Shown here: positions 15,914 to 25,005 of the stretch, in pieces
How the letters are laid out: each line of letters opens with the position of its first letter
Numbering within the stretch: position 1 is the first letter of the stretch
Origin: Phycisphaerales bacterium
GTDB taxonomy: Bacteria; Planctomycetota; Phycisphaerae; Phycisphaerales; SM1A02
Assembly: GCA_022446795.1 (NCBI GenBank)
Contig: JAKVBX010000019.1
Coordinates: 40,392 to 91,929, forward strand
Direction: 5' to 3'
Length of the DNA: 51,538 bases
Made by a program: the position numbers and the translations under genes
Notes under the pieces: generated by a model
Told to the model about the DNA's origin: nothing
Seen by the model: the letters and a program-made list of their open reading frames with translations, nothing else
Databases searched by the model: none

Positions 15914-16261
15914 ATGCCATTCGGATTCGACCGATCCCGACGACTGCGCCACCGCACGGAATTCGACCTGGTGTATGCCGACGGACGCGTGGTGCGGCGA
16001 GGCCCGGTCCGGATCCACGGCCTGGCCAACGGCCTTGACCATCATCGCCTGGGACTCTCCGTCCCCCGCCGGGCGGGCAATGCCGTCCGCCGCAATCGAA
16101 TGAAGCGTCTGCTCCGGGAGGCGTTTCGACGGATGCAGGATGACGGCCCACGAGGATACGATCTGGTGATCACGCTCGGCCCCCATGAGCCCCACCTGCT
16201 GGCGGAGTACCAGAAGCTCCTGGCCCGGGCCGTGCAGGAGATGAACCGGGCCGCGTCATGA
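15914..16261 (+). CDS. rnpA: Ribonuclease P protein component
   Basis: 115 residues, basic, with the RNase P protein signature RRAGNAVRRNRMKRLLREAFR (RNR-x-KR-x-x-RE core near residues 55-72). It binds the catalytic M1 RNA and the 5' leader of pre-tRNA. The N-terminal FGFDRSRRLRHRTEFDLVY is typical. ATG at 15914 lies 2 nt after the ClC stop, and the TGA overlaps the yidD ATG as ATGA. In most bacteria rpmH precedes rnpA; it is not found here and a ClC gene takes its place. Confidence 0.9.
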   Translation: MPFGFDRSRRLRHRTEFDLVYADGRVVRRGPVRIHGLANGLDHHRLGLSVPRRAGNAVRRNRMKRLLREAFRRMQDDGPRGYDLVITLGPHEPHLLAEYQKLLARAVQEMNRAAS

Positions 16262-16560
16262 CCACCCCCAGACCATCCCAACCACCTCGACGCGTGGGGC
16301 CCGCCGCACGGCTCTGCATCCTGTTCGTCCGCCTGTACCAGGTGACACTGAGTCCGTTCATGGGCGGCCACTGCCGCTACCAGCCAACCTGTTCCCACTA
16401 TGCCATCGACGCCCTGAAGACCCACGGCGCCATCCGTGGATGTTGGCTGGCCTTTCGACGGCTCGCCCGCTGCCATCCACTGGGCAGCGCTGGATATGAT
16501 CCCGTCCCGGACACTCGATCTCCCCGAACTCCTGATCCACTGGACGTGAATGACTCATGA
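16258..16560 (+). CDS. yidD: Membrane protein insertion efficiency factor YidD
   Basis: 100 residues. The YidD pattern is clear: FVRLYQVTLSPF, then CRYQPTCSHYAIDALKTHG, and RLARCHPLGSAGYDPVP. The conserved Cys and aromatic positions are all present. YidD is a small membrane-associated protein that assists YidC-dependent insertion. It overlaps both rnpA and the downstream enzyme gene by 4 nt (ATGA), indicating translational coupling. yidC, which often follows, is absent here and replaced by a fumarylacetoacetase-family gene. Confidence 0.9.
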   Translation: MTTPRPSQPPRRVGPAARLCILFVRLYQVTLSPFMGGHCRYQPTCSHYAIDALKTHGAIRGCWLAFRRLARCHPLGSAGYDPVPDTRSPRTPDPLDVNDS

Positions 16561-17210
16561 CGCCACCACCCGCCATCCTGTGCATCGGTCGCAACTATGA
16601 AGCCCACGCAGCGGAGATGGGCGCCAGTGCGCCGGACGCGCCAACCGTCTTCATGAAGAACCCGGCTTCGGTCATCGCGAACGGTGAGCCGATCGTGATC
16701 CCCGGCATCTGCAATGCCCAGGGCCCCGAGGTCGACTACGAGGGCGAGTTGGCCGTGATCCTGGACCAGGACCTCCGGAACGCCACACCCGAGACGGCCA
16801 TGGCGGCCGTCGGTGGCTACGCCGTTGCCAACGATGTCTCAGCTCGCTGGTGGCAGAAGAAGGGATCCGGCGGCCAGTGGATTCGCGGCAAGAGCTTCGA
16901 CACCTTCTGCCCCATGAGCACGCCAGTCCCGGCAGCGTCCATCCCCGATCCCCAGTCACTTCAGCTCGTGACGCGCCTCAATGGTGACGTAATGCAGGAG
17001 GCCTCCACCGCCGACATGATCTTCGGCGTGCAGGATCTGCTGGTCGACCTGAGCCGGGACATGACGCTGCTGGCGGGAACCGTACTGCTGACCGGGACGC
17101 CCGCCGGCGTCGGCGCCGGGCGGACACCGCCCCGATTTCTCCAGGACGGCGACGTCGTCGAGATCGAGATCGAACGGGTCGGAAGCCTGTCAAACCCAGT
17201 TACCGGCTGA
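16557..17210 (+). CDS. Fumarylacetoacetate hydrolase (FAH)-family protein
   Basis: 217 residues, the size of single-domain FAH/FahD-type enzymes. Visible motifs: CIGRNYEAHAAEMG at the start, FMKNPASVIANGEPIVIP, the metal-binding VDYEGELAVIL (ExE), ANDVSARWWQKK, GKSFDTFCPM and LLTGTPAGVG. Members hydrolyse or decarboxylate beta-diketo acids such as acylpyruvates or oxaloacetate using Mg2+ or Mn2+. The precise substrate cannot be read. The start overlaps the yidD stop by 4 nt. The stop lies 1 nt from the stop of the convergent minus-strand gene at 17212, with no hairpin in between. Confidence 0.87.
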   Translation: MTPPPAILCIGRNYEAHAAEMGASAPDAPTVFMKNPASVIANGEPIVIPGICNAQGPEVDYEGELAVILDQDLRNATPETAMAAVGGYAVANDVSARWWQKKGSGGQWIRGKSFDTFCPMSTPVPAASIPDPQSLQLVTRLNGDVMQEASTADMIFGVQDLLVDLSRDMTLLAGTVLLTGTPAGVGAGRTPPRFLQDGDVVEIEIERVGSLSNPVTG

Positions 17211-17211
17211 C

Positions 17212-19194
17212 TCAACGTCCCTCGGACTTCACCTTGGCGCCGACATCCATGCCGGCCTGGGCTTCCTGCTCGGCCAGACGTTCCGCCGCGATCTTCTGCC
17301 GGAAGGCCTCCAGACCAGGCGGTTGCGAAAAGGCCTCTTCCAGGGGAATCGCCTGCGACAACTCGGACATCGCGTACTGGGAGGCCAGTGACCGGATCAT
17401 CTGGTCGTAGACCCGCAGTCGCATTTCCGGCTCCAGGTCATCGACCTGGGCCCAGATCGTCATTCGCTCTTCGAACGGAATGGCCGGATCGAGCATCAAC
17501 TGAAGGAAGGCGATTTCGGCACTGCGGTCAAGCGTACTCAGGACATCACGCAGTCGACCGACACCCATCTTGGTCGTGAAGTTGACGTTATCGCTGCTCC
17601 GGAAGAAGTTCGTCACCCACTTGGCGAACTCTGTTGCTTCCTTGTAGACCTCGGGACGGTTCTCACCCACCCCGACACGGAAGCCGTAGCGGAGCGCACC
17701 GACCACGTCGCTGGGCGCGATGTGCGGCTGGCGTTCATACTCGCCCTGCGTCTCCTGTGCGACGAAGACGTCCAGGTCGACGGCGTACTGGTTGTTGGGC
17801 GGGAAGCCACCGCGGCCGAAGCGGGAATCGAGCAGATCCAGGAGTTCCTGGGCACGCTCGGTCTCGCCCTGCCGGAAGAGCTCGCGGATCGCGGACGAGA
17901 GGAAGTTCTTGATGAACGCGATGAAGGTCTCACCGCCGGCGCCCTTGGCGTCGTAGTACTTGACGTAGAACCGCTCGAAGTGGTCATCGATCGTGTCAAT
18001 GAAACGAGGTTCCGGCGAGCGGCCGGGAAAGCCCGAGGAGAACGGATCGAAGTGCATGCGACCGGTCCGCGCCAGGGCCTGGAGGGCATGGGCCTGCTGC
18101 CGGTCGTTGTTGATCCGGCGGGTTTCATCTCGCTCCGAAAGCGAACGGAACTCCGCGAGGTCGGACCCGCGGCGGGCCCAGTAGTAGGAGTGTGCCTGGG
18201 GATGGCGCCAATCCAGGGGCCCGATCTCCCGGGTGTAACTCGCCATCAGCTCCGGGTCCATGTTGTAGTCGTCTTCGAGCACCTGCTTGCGGGCGAAGGC
18301 CAGGAGCTCGCGCCAGGCATCGGTGAAACGCGGATCGGCATGGAGTTCGTCGAAGAGCCGGAACATCCGTGACCCCTGCGCATCGAGCTTGTCCTTGTAG
18401 CCCAGTTGCTCGGCGACGAAAGACTGCTGATTGACCGCATCCCAGAAGGCATGCAGTTCCAGGAAACGGCTGTCCGGTTGGAACTCGAACTGCTCGTCAA
18501 TCTCCGTCATGCCATCCTGCAGCCGCTCCATGAGCTCGGCGGCTTCCGGCGTCCGCTCGATGACGGAATCAAGGGTATCCGGTGCGTCAGCGACTTCCTG
18601 GATCCACTCGACGCGAGACTCCTGGTCCATCGGCGGCTCACCGAGCAGGTTGTGCCACTCACGAGCCCATTCCCGCTTGTAGAACAGGTGCGCATCATCC
18701 GAAACGCCACCGACCTTGTGTCCCAGCCAGAAGGCCAGATCCTTGTGCAGCAGCAGGTCGTTCGGGTTGTACCGGAGTCCCCGGTTACGAACGAGATCGA
18801 TCCCGGCCTTGACCCATTCCCAGCGTTCCATCGGGGTGTTGGTCGCGACCGAGATGTTGTAGGCCATGTTGTGGCCATGGAAGGTCCATACGGGCGCAAA
18901 GCGTGGCTGCAACTTGGTGATGAGATCCGTGTCCTCCATCACCTGGTAGTACTTGCCCTGCTCCACCATCAGGTTGGCCTTGATCCACAGGTAGTCGACG
19001 ATCAGGCCACGGAAGGCCCCGATCGCCGTCCCGAGCGCCACGAATGGCGGCATGTTCTCATCGGCGTTGTCCGTGTACCGAAGCGCCTTCCGCTCTGACG
19101 TCTGGATGAGGCTGCCGAGCAGCACACCGCCGGTGGCGATGCCGCCGATCACGACCAGGCACATGGCCAGTTGGATGATTCGATCACGTCCCAT
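17212..19194 (-). CDS. Large membrane-anchored protein of unknown function, last gene of the SPFH-ABC operon
   Basis: 660 residues. A single N-terminal transmembrane segment (about 7-29, LAMCLVVIGGIATGGVLL) is followed by a long soluble, helix-rich region. Distinct sequence: GAFRGLIVDYLWIKANLM, ITKLQPRFAPVWTFHGHNMA and GLRYNPNDLLLHKDLAFW (residues about 58-155). I recall similar segments in unannotated proteins of planctomycetes and relatives, sometimes called TPR-like, but no named domain is certain. The C-terminal tail is Glu/Ala-rich. The topology suggests most of the protein is on the far side of the membrane or peripheral to it. It begins 24 nt after the permease stop, so a role with the ABC transporter is the natural inference. 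Confidence 0.7.
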   Translation of the reverse strand: MGRDRIIQLAMCLVVIGGIATGGVLLGSLIQTSERKALRYTDNADENMPPFVALGTAIGAFRGLIVDYLWIKANLMVEQGKYYQVMEDTDLITKLQPRFAPVWTFHGHNMAYNISVATNTPMERWEWVKAGIDLVRNRGLRYNPNDLLLHKDLAFWLGHKVGGVSDDAHLFYKREWAREWHNLLGEPPMDQESRVEWIQEVADAPDTLDSVIERTPEAAELMERLQDGMTEIDEQFEFQPDSRFLELHAFWDAVNQQSFVAEQLGYKDKLDAQGSRMFRLFDELHADPRFTDAWRELLAFARKQVLEDDYNMDPELMASYTREIGPLDWRHPQAHSYYWARRGSDLAEFRSLSERDETRRINNDRQQAHALQALARTGRMHFDPFSSGFPGRSPEPRFIDTIDDHFERFYVKYYDAKGAGGETFIAFIKNFLSSAIRELFRQGETERAQELLDLLDSRFGRGGFPPNNQYAVDLDVFVAQETQGEYERQPHIAPSDVVGALRYGFRVGVGENRPEVYKEATEFAKWVTNFFRSSDNVNFTTKMGVGRLRDVLSTLDRSAEIAFLQLMLDPAIPFEERMTIWAQVDDLEPEMRLRVYDQMIRSLASQYAMSELSQAIPLEEAFSQPPGLEAFRQKIAAERLAEQEAQAGMDVGAKVKSEGR

Positions 19195-19218
19195 GGCGAC
19201 CCCTGGATATCCGGTTCA

Positions 19219-21291
19219 TCAGGACTGCCCGCCGCTGTAGATGGCCAATTGGCGGGAACGGAGGACCAACCACCCCAATACGAGGGTGATGCCACCCCAG
19301 ATCACTTCAAGTCGCCAGAAACTGGACAGAACGACCCGCCAGCCCACGTTACGCCCTTCCACGAGGTCCCCGACCGGGTGGTATTCGCCGAAGGCCCCCA
19401 GCATGAAGACCATGCCCTGGGCCAGCCCCCGGATAGTGGACTCGAAGCCCCATTTCATGACCTGCCCCATGTTGTCCCAGTCGACGTCATCGACCTTCTC
19501 GGGGAAGTACAGCGTGAGCGAGTCCGCCAGGTAGGGTGCCATCTGGCCACCGACGAAGACGGTGAAGGCACTCAGGCAGGCCACGGGGAAGTTCAGGAAG
19601 GTGGCGAAGAAGACGCCCAGCCCGGCCAGCACGCCCAACTTGATGAGAAGCACCAGCATGGCCCGGAGGAAGTTCGTCTCGAATCCGCCAACGCGGTACA
19701 GGATCTCGAACCTCCCCTGCTCGAAGAAGATCTGACCGAAGTACCGGCCCGGCGGTGGTTCGAAGTAGTTCAGGATGGTGATGTCGAGCGTGCCATCAGG
19801 ACGTACAAGCCCTGGCGGTATCCGAATCACCTGCGGCACCGTGGGGATGTACTCCCGGAGCAGAACATTCTCCCGATCATCATTGAACAGGAAGCCAGCC
19901 ACGTACCGTTCGTGCTCATCGGCCTGTCGGATGATGAACTGGTAGGACAGCGTGAGGGGCGAGAGACCGGTGCGGGCCTCCTGCAGGCCTTCGAAGCGGA
20001 ACGTCCGGCCCCCGGGCTGGCCATTGCGGCCCGGTGGAATGGTCCGCTGCTGTCGCTCCAGGTTCTCCAGCAGGTCCTTTCGCAGGCGCCACCGGACCTG
20101 GGGCAGGATGCCCTCCTCGCCATAGGTCGAGTACGCCGAGTCGTTCGCGATGATCCGATCGATCTCGGCGTCGATCTCCACCTCGTCAGGTGTCGCCATG
20201 ACTGGCTGGGTGTACTCCCTCGCAGCCAGAATCTCCTCGGCTACGACGAATCGATCCTCGTCAGCCGCCATGCCGGTCGAGACGTTCGTCGTTCGCAGGT
20301 ACTGGATGTACAGGAAGACCGAGACACCGGCGACCGCCAGGACGCAGCCATTCAGCAGGACGATGCCCAACCACTTTCCCACCAGGTACTGGAACTGCCC
20401 GACCGGCTTGGACATGACATGCCAGATATGCCGGTCTCGGATCTCGAAGGCAACGGTGCCACACGCCAGCAGCAATGTCATGCACGCCGCCAGCGCGAAG
20501 GTGTACTCCAGGCTCCGGCTCATGAAGTTCTGGACCTGGTATCGCAATGCCGAATCCGCATCCAGCGTCAGCGGGAGCAGCGGCAGCAGAATCAGGATCA
20601 CGATGATGAAGAGCACCGTCAGCCTGGTTCGCGACGCTTCCTTGATCACCGTATGGGCGACCGACATCACCTGGTTGGGCCAGGAGAGAATGACCAGGAG
20701 CAGGCGAACCAGGAGCAGGAAGGTAAAGGTCAACAGTCCGATGCCGGCGATGCCCAACTGCAGGTCGGACAATCCGAGCCAGCCCGTCAGCAGATAGAGC
20801 CCCAGCGTCGCGCCGACCGTGATGAGGAACGGGACGATCAGCCCGATCCAGGTGATCATCCACAACCACGCCAACGTCAGGCCGCCAACCACCCACGTCG
20901 TATCCGGCTGGGTCACGAGCCATCGCGGTGCCCACTCCAGCATCGCCTGAAAATCCTCCTGGAGCGCCAGGAAGACCGTGAACTGGGGATTGATCAGTTG
21001 CCCCTCTTCATCGAAGAGATCAGGCATGAACCGTTCATCAATCTCGTAGACCCGACCCGTCGTGACGATGGTGCCCGTCTCGCGGAGAACGCGCTGATTC
21101 TCCTCCGCCTCCGGTCCCATGAGGGCCTCGAAGATGACGCTTCGCTCCCGATCAGCCTCGTAGCTGAACGTCAGGATCGGAATGAAGTACCCCGCGCAGG
21201 CGGCGAGCGCGAGGACGCTCAGCACGATCCGCATCCACAGGCGTGACTGGAGCAACTGGAGGCGGCGATAGAACCCGACGATCGACTTCAT
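19219..21291 (-). CDS. ABC-2-type transporter permease with large extracytoplasmic insert
   Basis: 690 residues. One N-terminal helix (about 20-43) is followed by soluble sequence, then three or four helices (about 140-245), two more around 265-300 with the segment HVMSKPVGQFQYLVGKWLG, a long soluble region (about 350-540), and helices near 555-600 and 645-680. The KPVxxxxxxxGKxxG pattern is typical of ABC-2 permeases and recurs in the 27436 permease (SKPVGRPIFVIGKFIG). The ATG overlaps the stop of the ATPase gene by 4 nt (ATGA), so the two are translationally coupled and form one transporter. The large soluble insert is unusual for ABC-2 exporters and could contact a periplasmic partner. Substrate unknown. 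Confidence 0.75.
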   Translation of the reverse strand: MKSIVGFYRRLQLLQSRLWMRIVLSVLALAACAGYFIPILTFSYEADRERSVIFEALMGPEAEENQRVLRETGTIVTTGRVYEIDERFMPDLFDEEGQLINPQFTVFLALQEDFQAMLEWAPRWLVTQPDTTWVVGGLTLAWLWMITWIGLIVPFLITVGATLGLYLLTGWLGLSDLQLGIAGIGLLTFTFLLLVRLLLVILSWPNQVMSVAHTVIKEASRTRLTVLFIIVILILLPLLPLTLDADSALRYQVQNFMSRSLEYTFALAACMTLLLACGTVAFEIRDRHIWHVMSKPVGQFQYLVGKWLGIVLLNGCVLAVAGVSVFLYIQYLRTTNVSTGMAADEDRFVVAEEILAAREYTQPVMATPDEVEIDAEIDRIIANDSAYSTYGEEGILPQVRWRLRKDLLENLERQQRTIPPGRNGQPGGRTFRFEGLQEARTGLSPLTLSYQFIIRQADEHERYVAGFLFNDDRENVLLREYIPTVPQVIRIPPGLVRPDGTLDITILNYFEPPPGRYFGQIFFEQGRFEILYRVGGFETNFLRAMLVLLIKLGVLAGLGVFFATFLNFPVACLSAFTVFVGGQMAPYLADSLTLYFPEKVDDVDWDNMGQVMKWGFESTIRGLAQGMVFMLGAFGEYHPVGDLVEGRNVGWRVVLSSFWRLEVIWGGITLVLGWLVLRSRQLAIYSGGQS

Positions 21292-22475
21292 GACCGCTCG
21301 GACTCCTTGTCATCCGATCCCGGGGACAGGAGATCGTCGATCAGGCCTCGGTCGACATCCTCGGGTGCATCCGGGACGTCACCGGCCTCGACCTTCGCGA
21401 CGGGTTCCTCCGCCGTGAGCTCCTCCAGGACCGCATCGCGGACACCTGCGTCGGCCGCGGCATCAGCAGATTCCGTGGGCAGGGCTGCGCGGGCCGGTTC
21501 GTCATCCTCCCGGACCAGGGATTCGATCAGGGCCTCGGAGCCTGGCTCTTCACGCAGGAACGACGCCGTGGCACCACCTTCGCCGGCACCGGATGTTGCG
21601 ACCTTCTTGGCCTTCGCCTGCTCGACGACCTTCATGAAGACGTCCTCGAGTCGCTGGCGGGGCTCGCGGACCCGATCAATCGCGACGCCCTCCATGGACT
21701 GGATGACTTCCTCGACCTTCGCGATCGTCTCGGGCTTGAGCCGAGGCGCCTCGATGATCGTGTGATCCGCATCCTTGAGCATCTCGTCGACCGTGCCCTC
21801 CGCCTGGATGGTGCCGCCATAGAGCATCACCATCCGGTCACACACATCCTGGACATCCGAGAGCAGGTGAGAGCTCAGCAGGATCGTCTTCTTTCGGGCA
21901 CGCAGTTCCAGCAGCAGATCCTTGACCTGCTTGGTCCCGATGGGATCGAGCCCGGACGTGGGCTCGTCGAGAATCAGGAAGTCCGGATCATTGACCAGTG
22001 CCTGCGCGATGCCGATGCGGCGGGTCATGCCCTTGGAAAACTCTCCGATGGGCCGGTGGGCCACGTTGGCCAGGCCGACCATCTCGAGCAGTTCCTCGGT
22101 CCGACGATTGCGGGTGCTCCGGTCCAGTTGAAACAGGCGACCGTAATAATCGAGCGTCTCCCGGGCATTCAGGAACCGGTAGAGATAGGACTCCTCCGGC
22201 AGGAATCCGATGCGACGCTTGATGGCGACATCGGAGGGGTTCTTGCCAAAGACAACCAGGCGACCGGATGTCTTGTGCAGCAGCCCGAGGATCATCTTGA
22301 TGGTGGTGCTCTTGCCCGATCCGTTGGGACCGAGCAGCCCGAAGATCTCACCGGGCTCGATGTGAAAGTCGATGCGATCGACCGCAAGCGCCTTGGTCCG
22401 CATCCAGAAGTCGCGGAAGACCTTGGTCAGGCCAACGGCCTCGACCACCAACTCGTTTGCCGCATGACGAACCAT
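21288..22475 (-). CDS. ABC transporter ATP-binding protein with acidic C-terminal extension
   Basis: 395 residues from the ATG at 22475 (GGAG upstream); an in-frame extension to 22613 lacks support. Walker A GPNGSGKST is at about 49-57, signature FSKGMTRRIGIAQAL at about 147-160 (SKGM variant), and Walker B LILDEPTSGLDP at about 167-178. An H-loop follows in LLSSHLLSDV. It resembles the CcmA/NatA-type ATPases that pair with ABC-2 permeases. After the ATPase core the protein continues for about 120 residues of Ala/Glu/Asp-rich sequence ending SDDKESERS, which I cannot assign. It follows the hflK-like gene by 40 nt and overlaps the permease gene. Confidence 0.88.
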   Translation of the reverse strand: MVRHAANELVVEAVGLTKVFRDFWMRTKALAVDRIDFHIEPGEIFGLLGPNGSGKSTTIKMILGLLHKTSGRLVVFGKNPSDVAIKRRIGFLPEESYLYRFLNARETLDYYGRLFQLDRSTRNRRTEELLEMVGLANVAHRPIGEFSKGMTRRIGIAQALVNDPDFLILDEPTSGLDPIGTKQVKDLLLELRARKKTILLSSHLLSDVQDVCDRMVMLYGGTIQAEGTVDEMLKDADHTIIEAPRLKPETIAKVEEVIQSMEGVAIDRVREPRQRLEDVFMKVVEQAKAKKVATSGAGEGGATASFLREEPGSEALIESLVREDDEPARAALPTESADAAADAGVRDAVLEELTAEEPVAKVEAGDVPDAPEDVDRGLIDDLLSPGSDDKESERS

Positions 22476-22515
22476 CCGCCGCTGCTCCTGTCCTCGGGGA
22501 ACCGAGTTCCTCGTT

Positions 22516-24006
22516 CTATTTGCGTTGCTCGTCCCGCATGCCCTTGACGGCGCCCGTCTCGGAGTCGATGTTGAGCTGCCTCTGGGCCTTGCCCAGCGTG
22601 ATCTCATCCGCACGCATCATGTAGTCGGACGCAGTCCCCGACAGCAAGCTTGAATCGCCACGCTTCCTCGCTTCCAGGTCCGCCCGTCGGCGGATGTCAC
22701 GAACGGATTCAAGGCCGGAGATGTCGATGCCCATCGAGCCCAGCCCGGATGGCACGTACATGATCTCGGCATCCGGCTGTCCCATGACGCTGCCATAGGC
22801 CTCCAGCCACTTCTCAGCGATCACGAGCTCCGGGTGCTTGCGATAGGCCGGGAGCAGACCGGCGAACCGCCGCGCTTCCCGCCCGAGCGTCTGGTCGATG
22901 AGCGATTGGAATCGCTGCGCCGAACTGATGGCATTGGCCGCCTGGCCGGCGATCTCGTCGCCGTCGAAGAAGGCATTGATGGCGGCCAACCGGTCGCCGG
23001 CATCTGGAAGGTCCTGCTCCCAGGCCTCCTCGTATTCACGCATCAGCTTCGCCAGGGTGTTCACATTCTGCCCCGCGGCAGTGATCAGAACATCAGAGGC
23101 CTTCGTCTCGGCTCGATTGACCCGGGCCGCGGCATTCTGCTTGGCTTCGCTGAAGTTTTCCTGCAGCCGCTGGATGTACAGCGGCGGCTGGATCTCGTTG
23201 ACCACCATGACCGAGGTAATCCGCATTCCGCTCTCGATATCGTTGAGCACGGTCTGGGCCGAGTCACCGATGAGCTCCTGGACTTCCTCGTTGGAGAGTG
23301 ACTGAAGGTTCTCGAGCGTCTGTGACAGGCCCACATGGACTACCGCTCGCTCGACCGCCACTCGGACGATCGAATCGGCCGAACCGTCTGGAACCGACCG
23401 CAGGAACTTCACGGGATCGACGACGCTGTACTCGGTGCGAACCCGGACATGCGCGATCTGGCCACCCTGTGTCAGGAACGACCCGTCCTGGCCCGGCAGC
23501 AGCTGGTCCATCTGCGAGGCGTCCTGCATGCCCTTCTCGATGCCCTTCTCGACCATCGCCCGGGACATGAACGCGTTGAAGCCATCCACTTCCCGTCCAT
23601 CGGACTTGAACAGGACAAACTCGCCGATCGGCGGCGGCCAATTCATCTGCAGGCCTGGCTGAAGCCCCTCGCGATCGACGATTCGACCCCAGACCGTGGC
23701 CACGCCACTCTCCGCGGTGCCGACCGTCTTGAAGCCGGAGAACACGAACAGCACGAGCAGGACAACGATGACCAACTGAAGCACACGGAAGCTCAGCTGG
23801 AGCGCATCGGTCAGTGACCGGTTCGCCGGGTCCATCGCCTCTCGCAGTGCCGCAGCGGATCCGACATCCGCATCGACAACCAACTGGGCCGAGGCTGACC
23901 GGCGTGCCGGCTCGACTTCCATCGGCAGTTCTTCAACAGGGACGTCCGAGGCCGGTCCGTTGCCAAGCCCGTCCTGGTCCTGTTGGATATCGCGTTCGTC
24001 GCTCAT
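22516..24006 (-). CDS. hflK: SPFH/band-7 protein, HflK-like
   Basis: 496 residues. A long acidic cytoplasmic N-terminus is followed by one transmembrane helix (about 73-90, LQLVIVVLLVLFVFS) and an SPFH domain opening TVGTAESGVATVWGRIV, with DREGLQPGLQMNWPPP as in HflK. A coiled region rich in Ala/Glu (about 285-340, NAAARVNRAETKASDV) follows. The C-terminus is longer than in E. coli HflK (about 420 residues). HflK and HflC form a membrane cage around the FtsH protease in model bacteria; no ftsH is present here. It lies 1 nt downstream of the hflC-like gene and upstream of an ABC ATPase. The symbol reflects family position, not proven function. Confidence 0.8.
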   Translation of the reverse strand: MSDERDIQQDQDGLGNGPASDVPVEELPMEVEPARRSASAQLVVDADVGSAAALREAMDPANRSLTDALQLSFRVLQLVIVVLLVLFVFSGFKTVGTAESGVATVWGRIVDREGLQPGLQMNWPPPIGEFVLFKSDGREVDGFNAFMSRAMVEKGIEKGMQDASQMDQLLPGQDGSFLTQGGQIAHVRVRTEYSVVDPVKFLRSVPDGSADSIVRVAVERAVVHVGLSQTLENLQSLSNEEVQELIGDSAQTVLNDIESGMRITSVMVVNEIQPPLYIQRLQENFSEAKQNAAARVNRAETKASDVLITAAGQNVNTLAKLMREYEEAWEQDLPDAGDRLAAINAFFDGDEIAGQAANAISSAQRFQSLIDQTLGREARRFAGLLPAYRKHPELVIAEKWLEAYGSVMGQPDAEIMYVPSGLGSMGIDISGLESVRDIRRRADLEARKRGDSSLLSGTASDYMMRADEITLGKAQRQLNIDSETGAVKGMRDEQRK

Positions 24007-24007
24007 C

Positions 24008-25003
24008 TCAGGATCCTTGGTCAGCTCGACTCAGGGGCTTGCTGTCATCCTCGGCGTCGTCACCCGGCCGGGCGGCGTCGATGGGGTTCATGTACGCATC
24101 AGGCTGGGGAATCTCCAGACCGCCCTCGGGGGCCTCGGCCTTCATGAGATGCCAGGGCGCGAAGTCCGTATCGAGAATCACGGTCGTGTTCTTCGCCAGC
24201 GCCTTCTCCAGCGTGTCGATCCAGATCAGGAAGATCGCCAGTTCCTCGTCCTGGCTCATCTCCTCGAGGTACCGGGCCCCCCGCTCGTCCGCCCGCGTCC
24301 GGATCTCCTGGGCCCGCTGCTCGGCGAACGCATAGATCTTGTCGCGGATCGTCTGGGCCTCGGACCCAATACGCTCGGCCTCGGCTTCGCCCCGGGCTCG
24401 TTCGTTCTCGGCCAGGGTATTGCGTTCAGCCTGCATGCGATCAATCACCTGCGTGGTGGTCTTCTCGCGAAGCAGGATTCGACTCACGCCGGCGGAGACC
24501 GGCTTGACGCCCTGCGCGACACTGGCCTGCATCCGCTTGAGGATCTGACCCTCGATCTCGTCCAGCGTGCTGCTGGGGCCGAGCAGATCGCTGAACTCGT
24601 ACTCGCTCACGACGGAGACCGCATCACGGAACTGTGAGAACAGGGCCGCACGAGCGTCCATCATCTCGGGGTAGGACTGGTAGAAGTGAAGCGGGCCTTC
24701 ACCTTCCTCGTCGACCTTCCACAGCAGGAAGGCCTTGACGACGACCTGCAGGCCATCCGTCGTCTGGAGGTTCTCCTCACCAGTCTCCAGGAGCTGAACC
24801 CGCTTGTCGTAAGTCGTCACGCTGTCCGCAAAGAACGGCCAGCGGAAGTGGAGCCCGGGCTCGCGAATGATGCTTGATGCGTCAACCTTGCCGAAGTGGC
24901 TCTTGAGCGCCACTTGGTTGAAACCGACGGAGTAAGTCATGCTGAACAGTACAAGGACGAACAGGATGACCAGGCCGACGATGATTGCTACTGCCTTCTT
25001 CAT
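24008..25003 (-). CDS. hflC: SPFH/band-7 protein, HflC-like
   Basis: 331 residues, the HflC length. One N-terminal membrane helix (about 4-25, AVAIIVGLVILFVLVLFSM) leads into SPFH sequence: QVALKSHFGKV, EPGLHFRWPF and TYDKRVQLLETGEENLQT, all recognisable HflC features. The coiled segment RARGEAEAERIGSEAQ and the C-terminal DEELAIFLIWIDTLEKAL (cf. the HflC DPELA-F-R-LEAL region) confirm it. It starts 2 nt after the stop of the polytopic SPFH gene. The tail (about 295-331) is acidic. Confidence 0.87.
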   Translation of the reverse strand: MKKAVAIIVGLVILFVLVLFSMTYSVGFNQVALKSHFGKVDASSIIREPGLHFRWPFFADSVTTYDKRVQLLETGEENLQTTDGLQVVVKAFLLWKVDEEGEGPLHFYQSYPEMMDARAALFSQFRDAVSVVSEYEFSDLLGPSSTLDEIEGQILKRMQASVAQGVKPVSAGVSRILLREKTTTQVIDRMQAERNTLAENERARGEAEAERIGSEAQTIRDKIYAFAEQRAQEIRTRADERGARYLEEMSQDEELAIFLIWIDTLEKALAKNTTVILDTDFAPWHLMKAEAPEGGLEIPQPDAYMNPIDAARPGDDAEDDSKPLSRADQGS

Positions 25004-25005
25004 GG

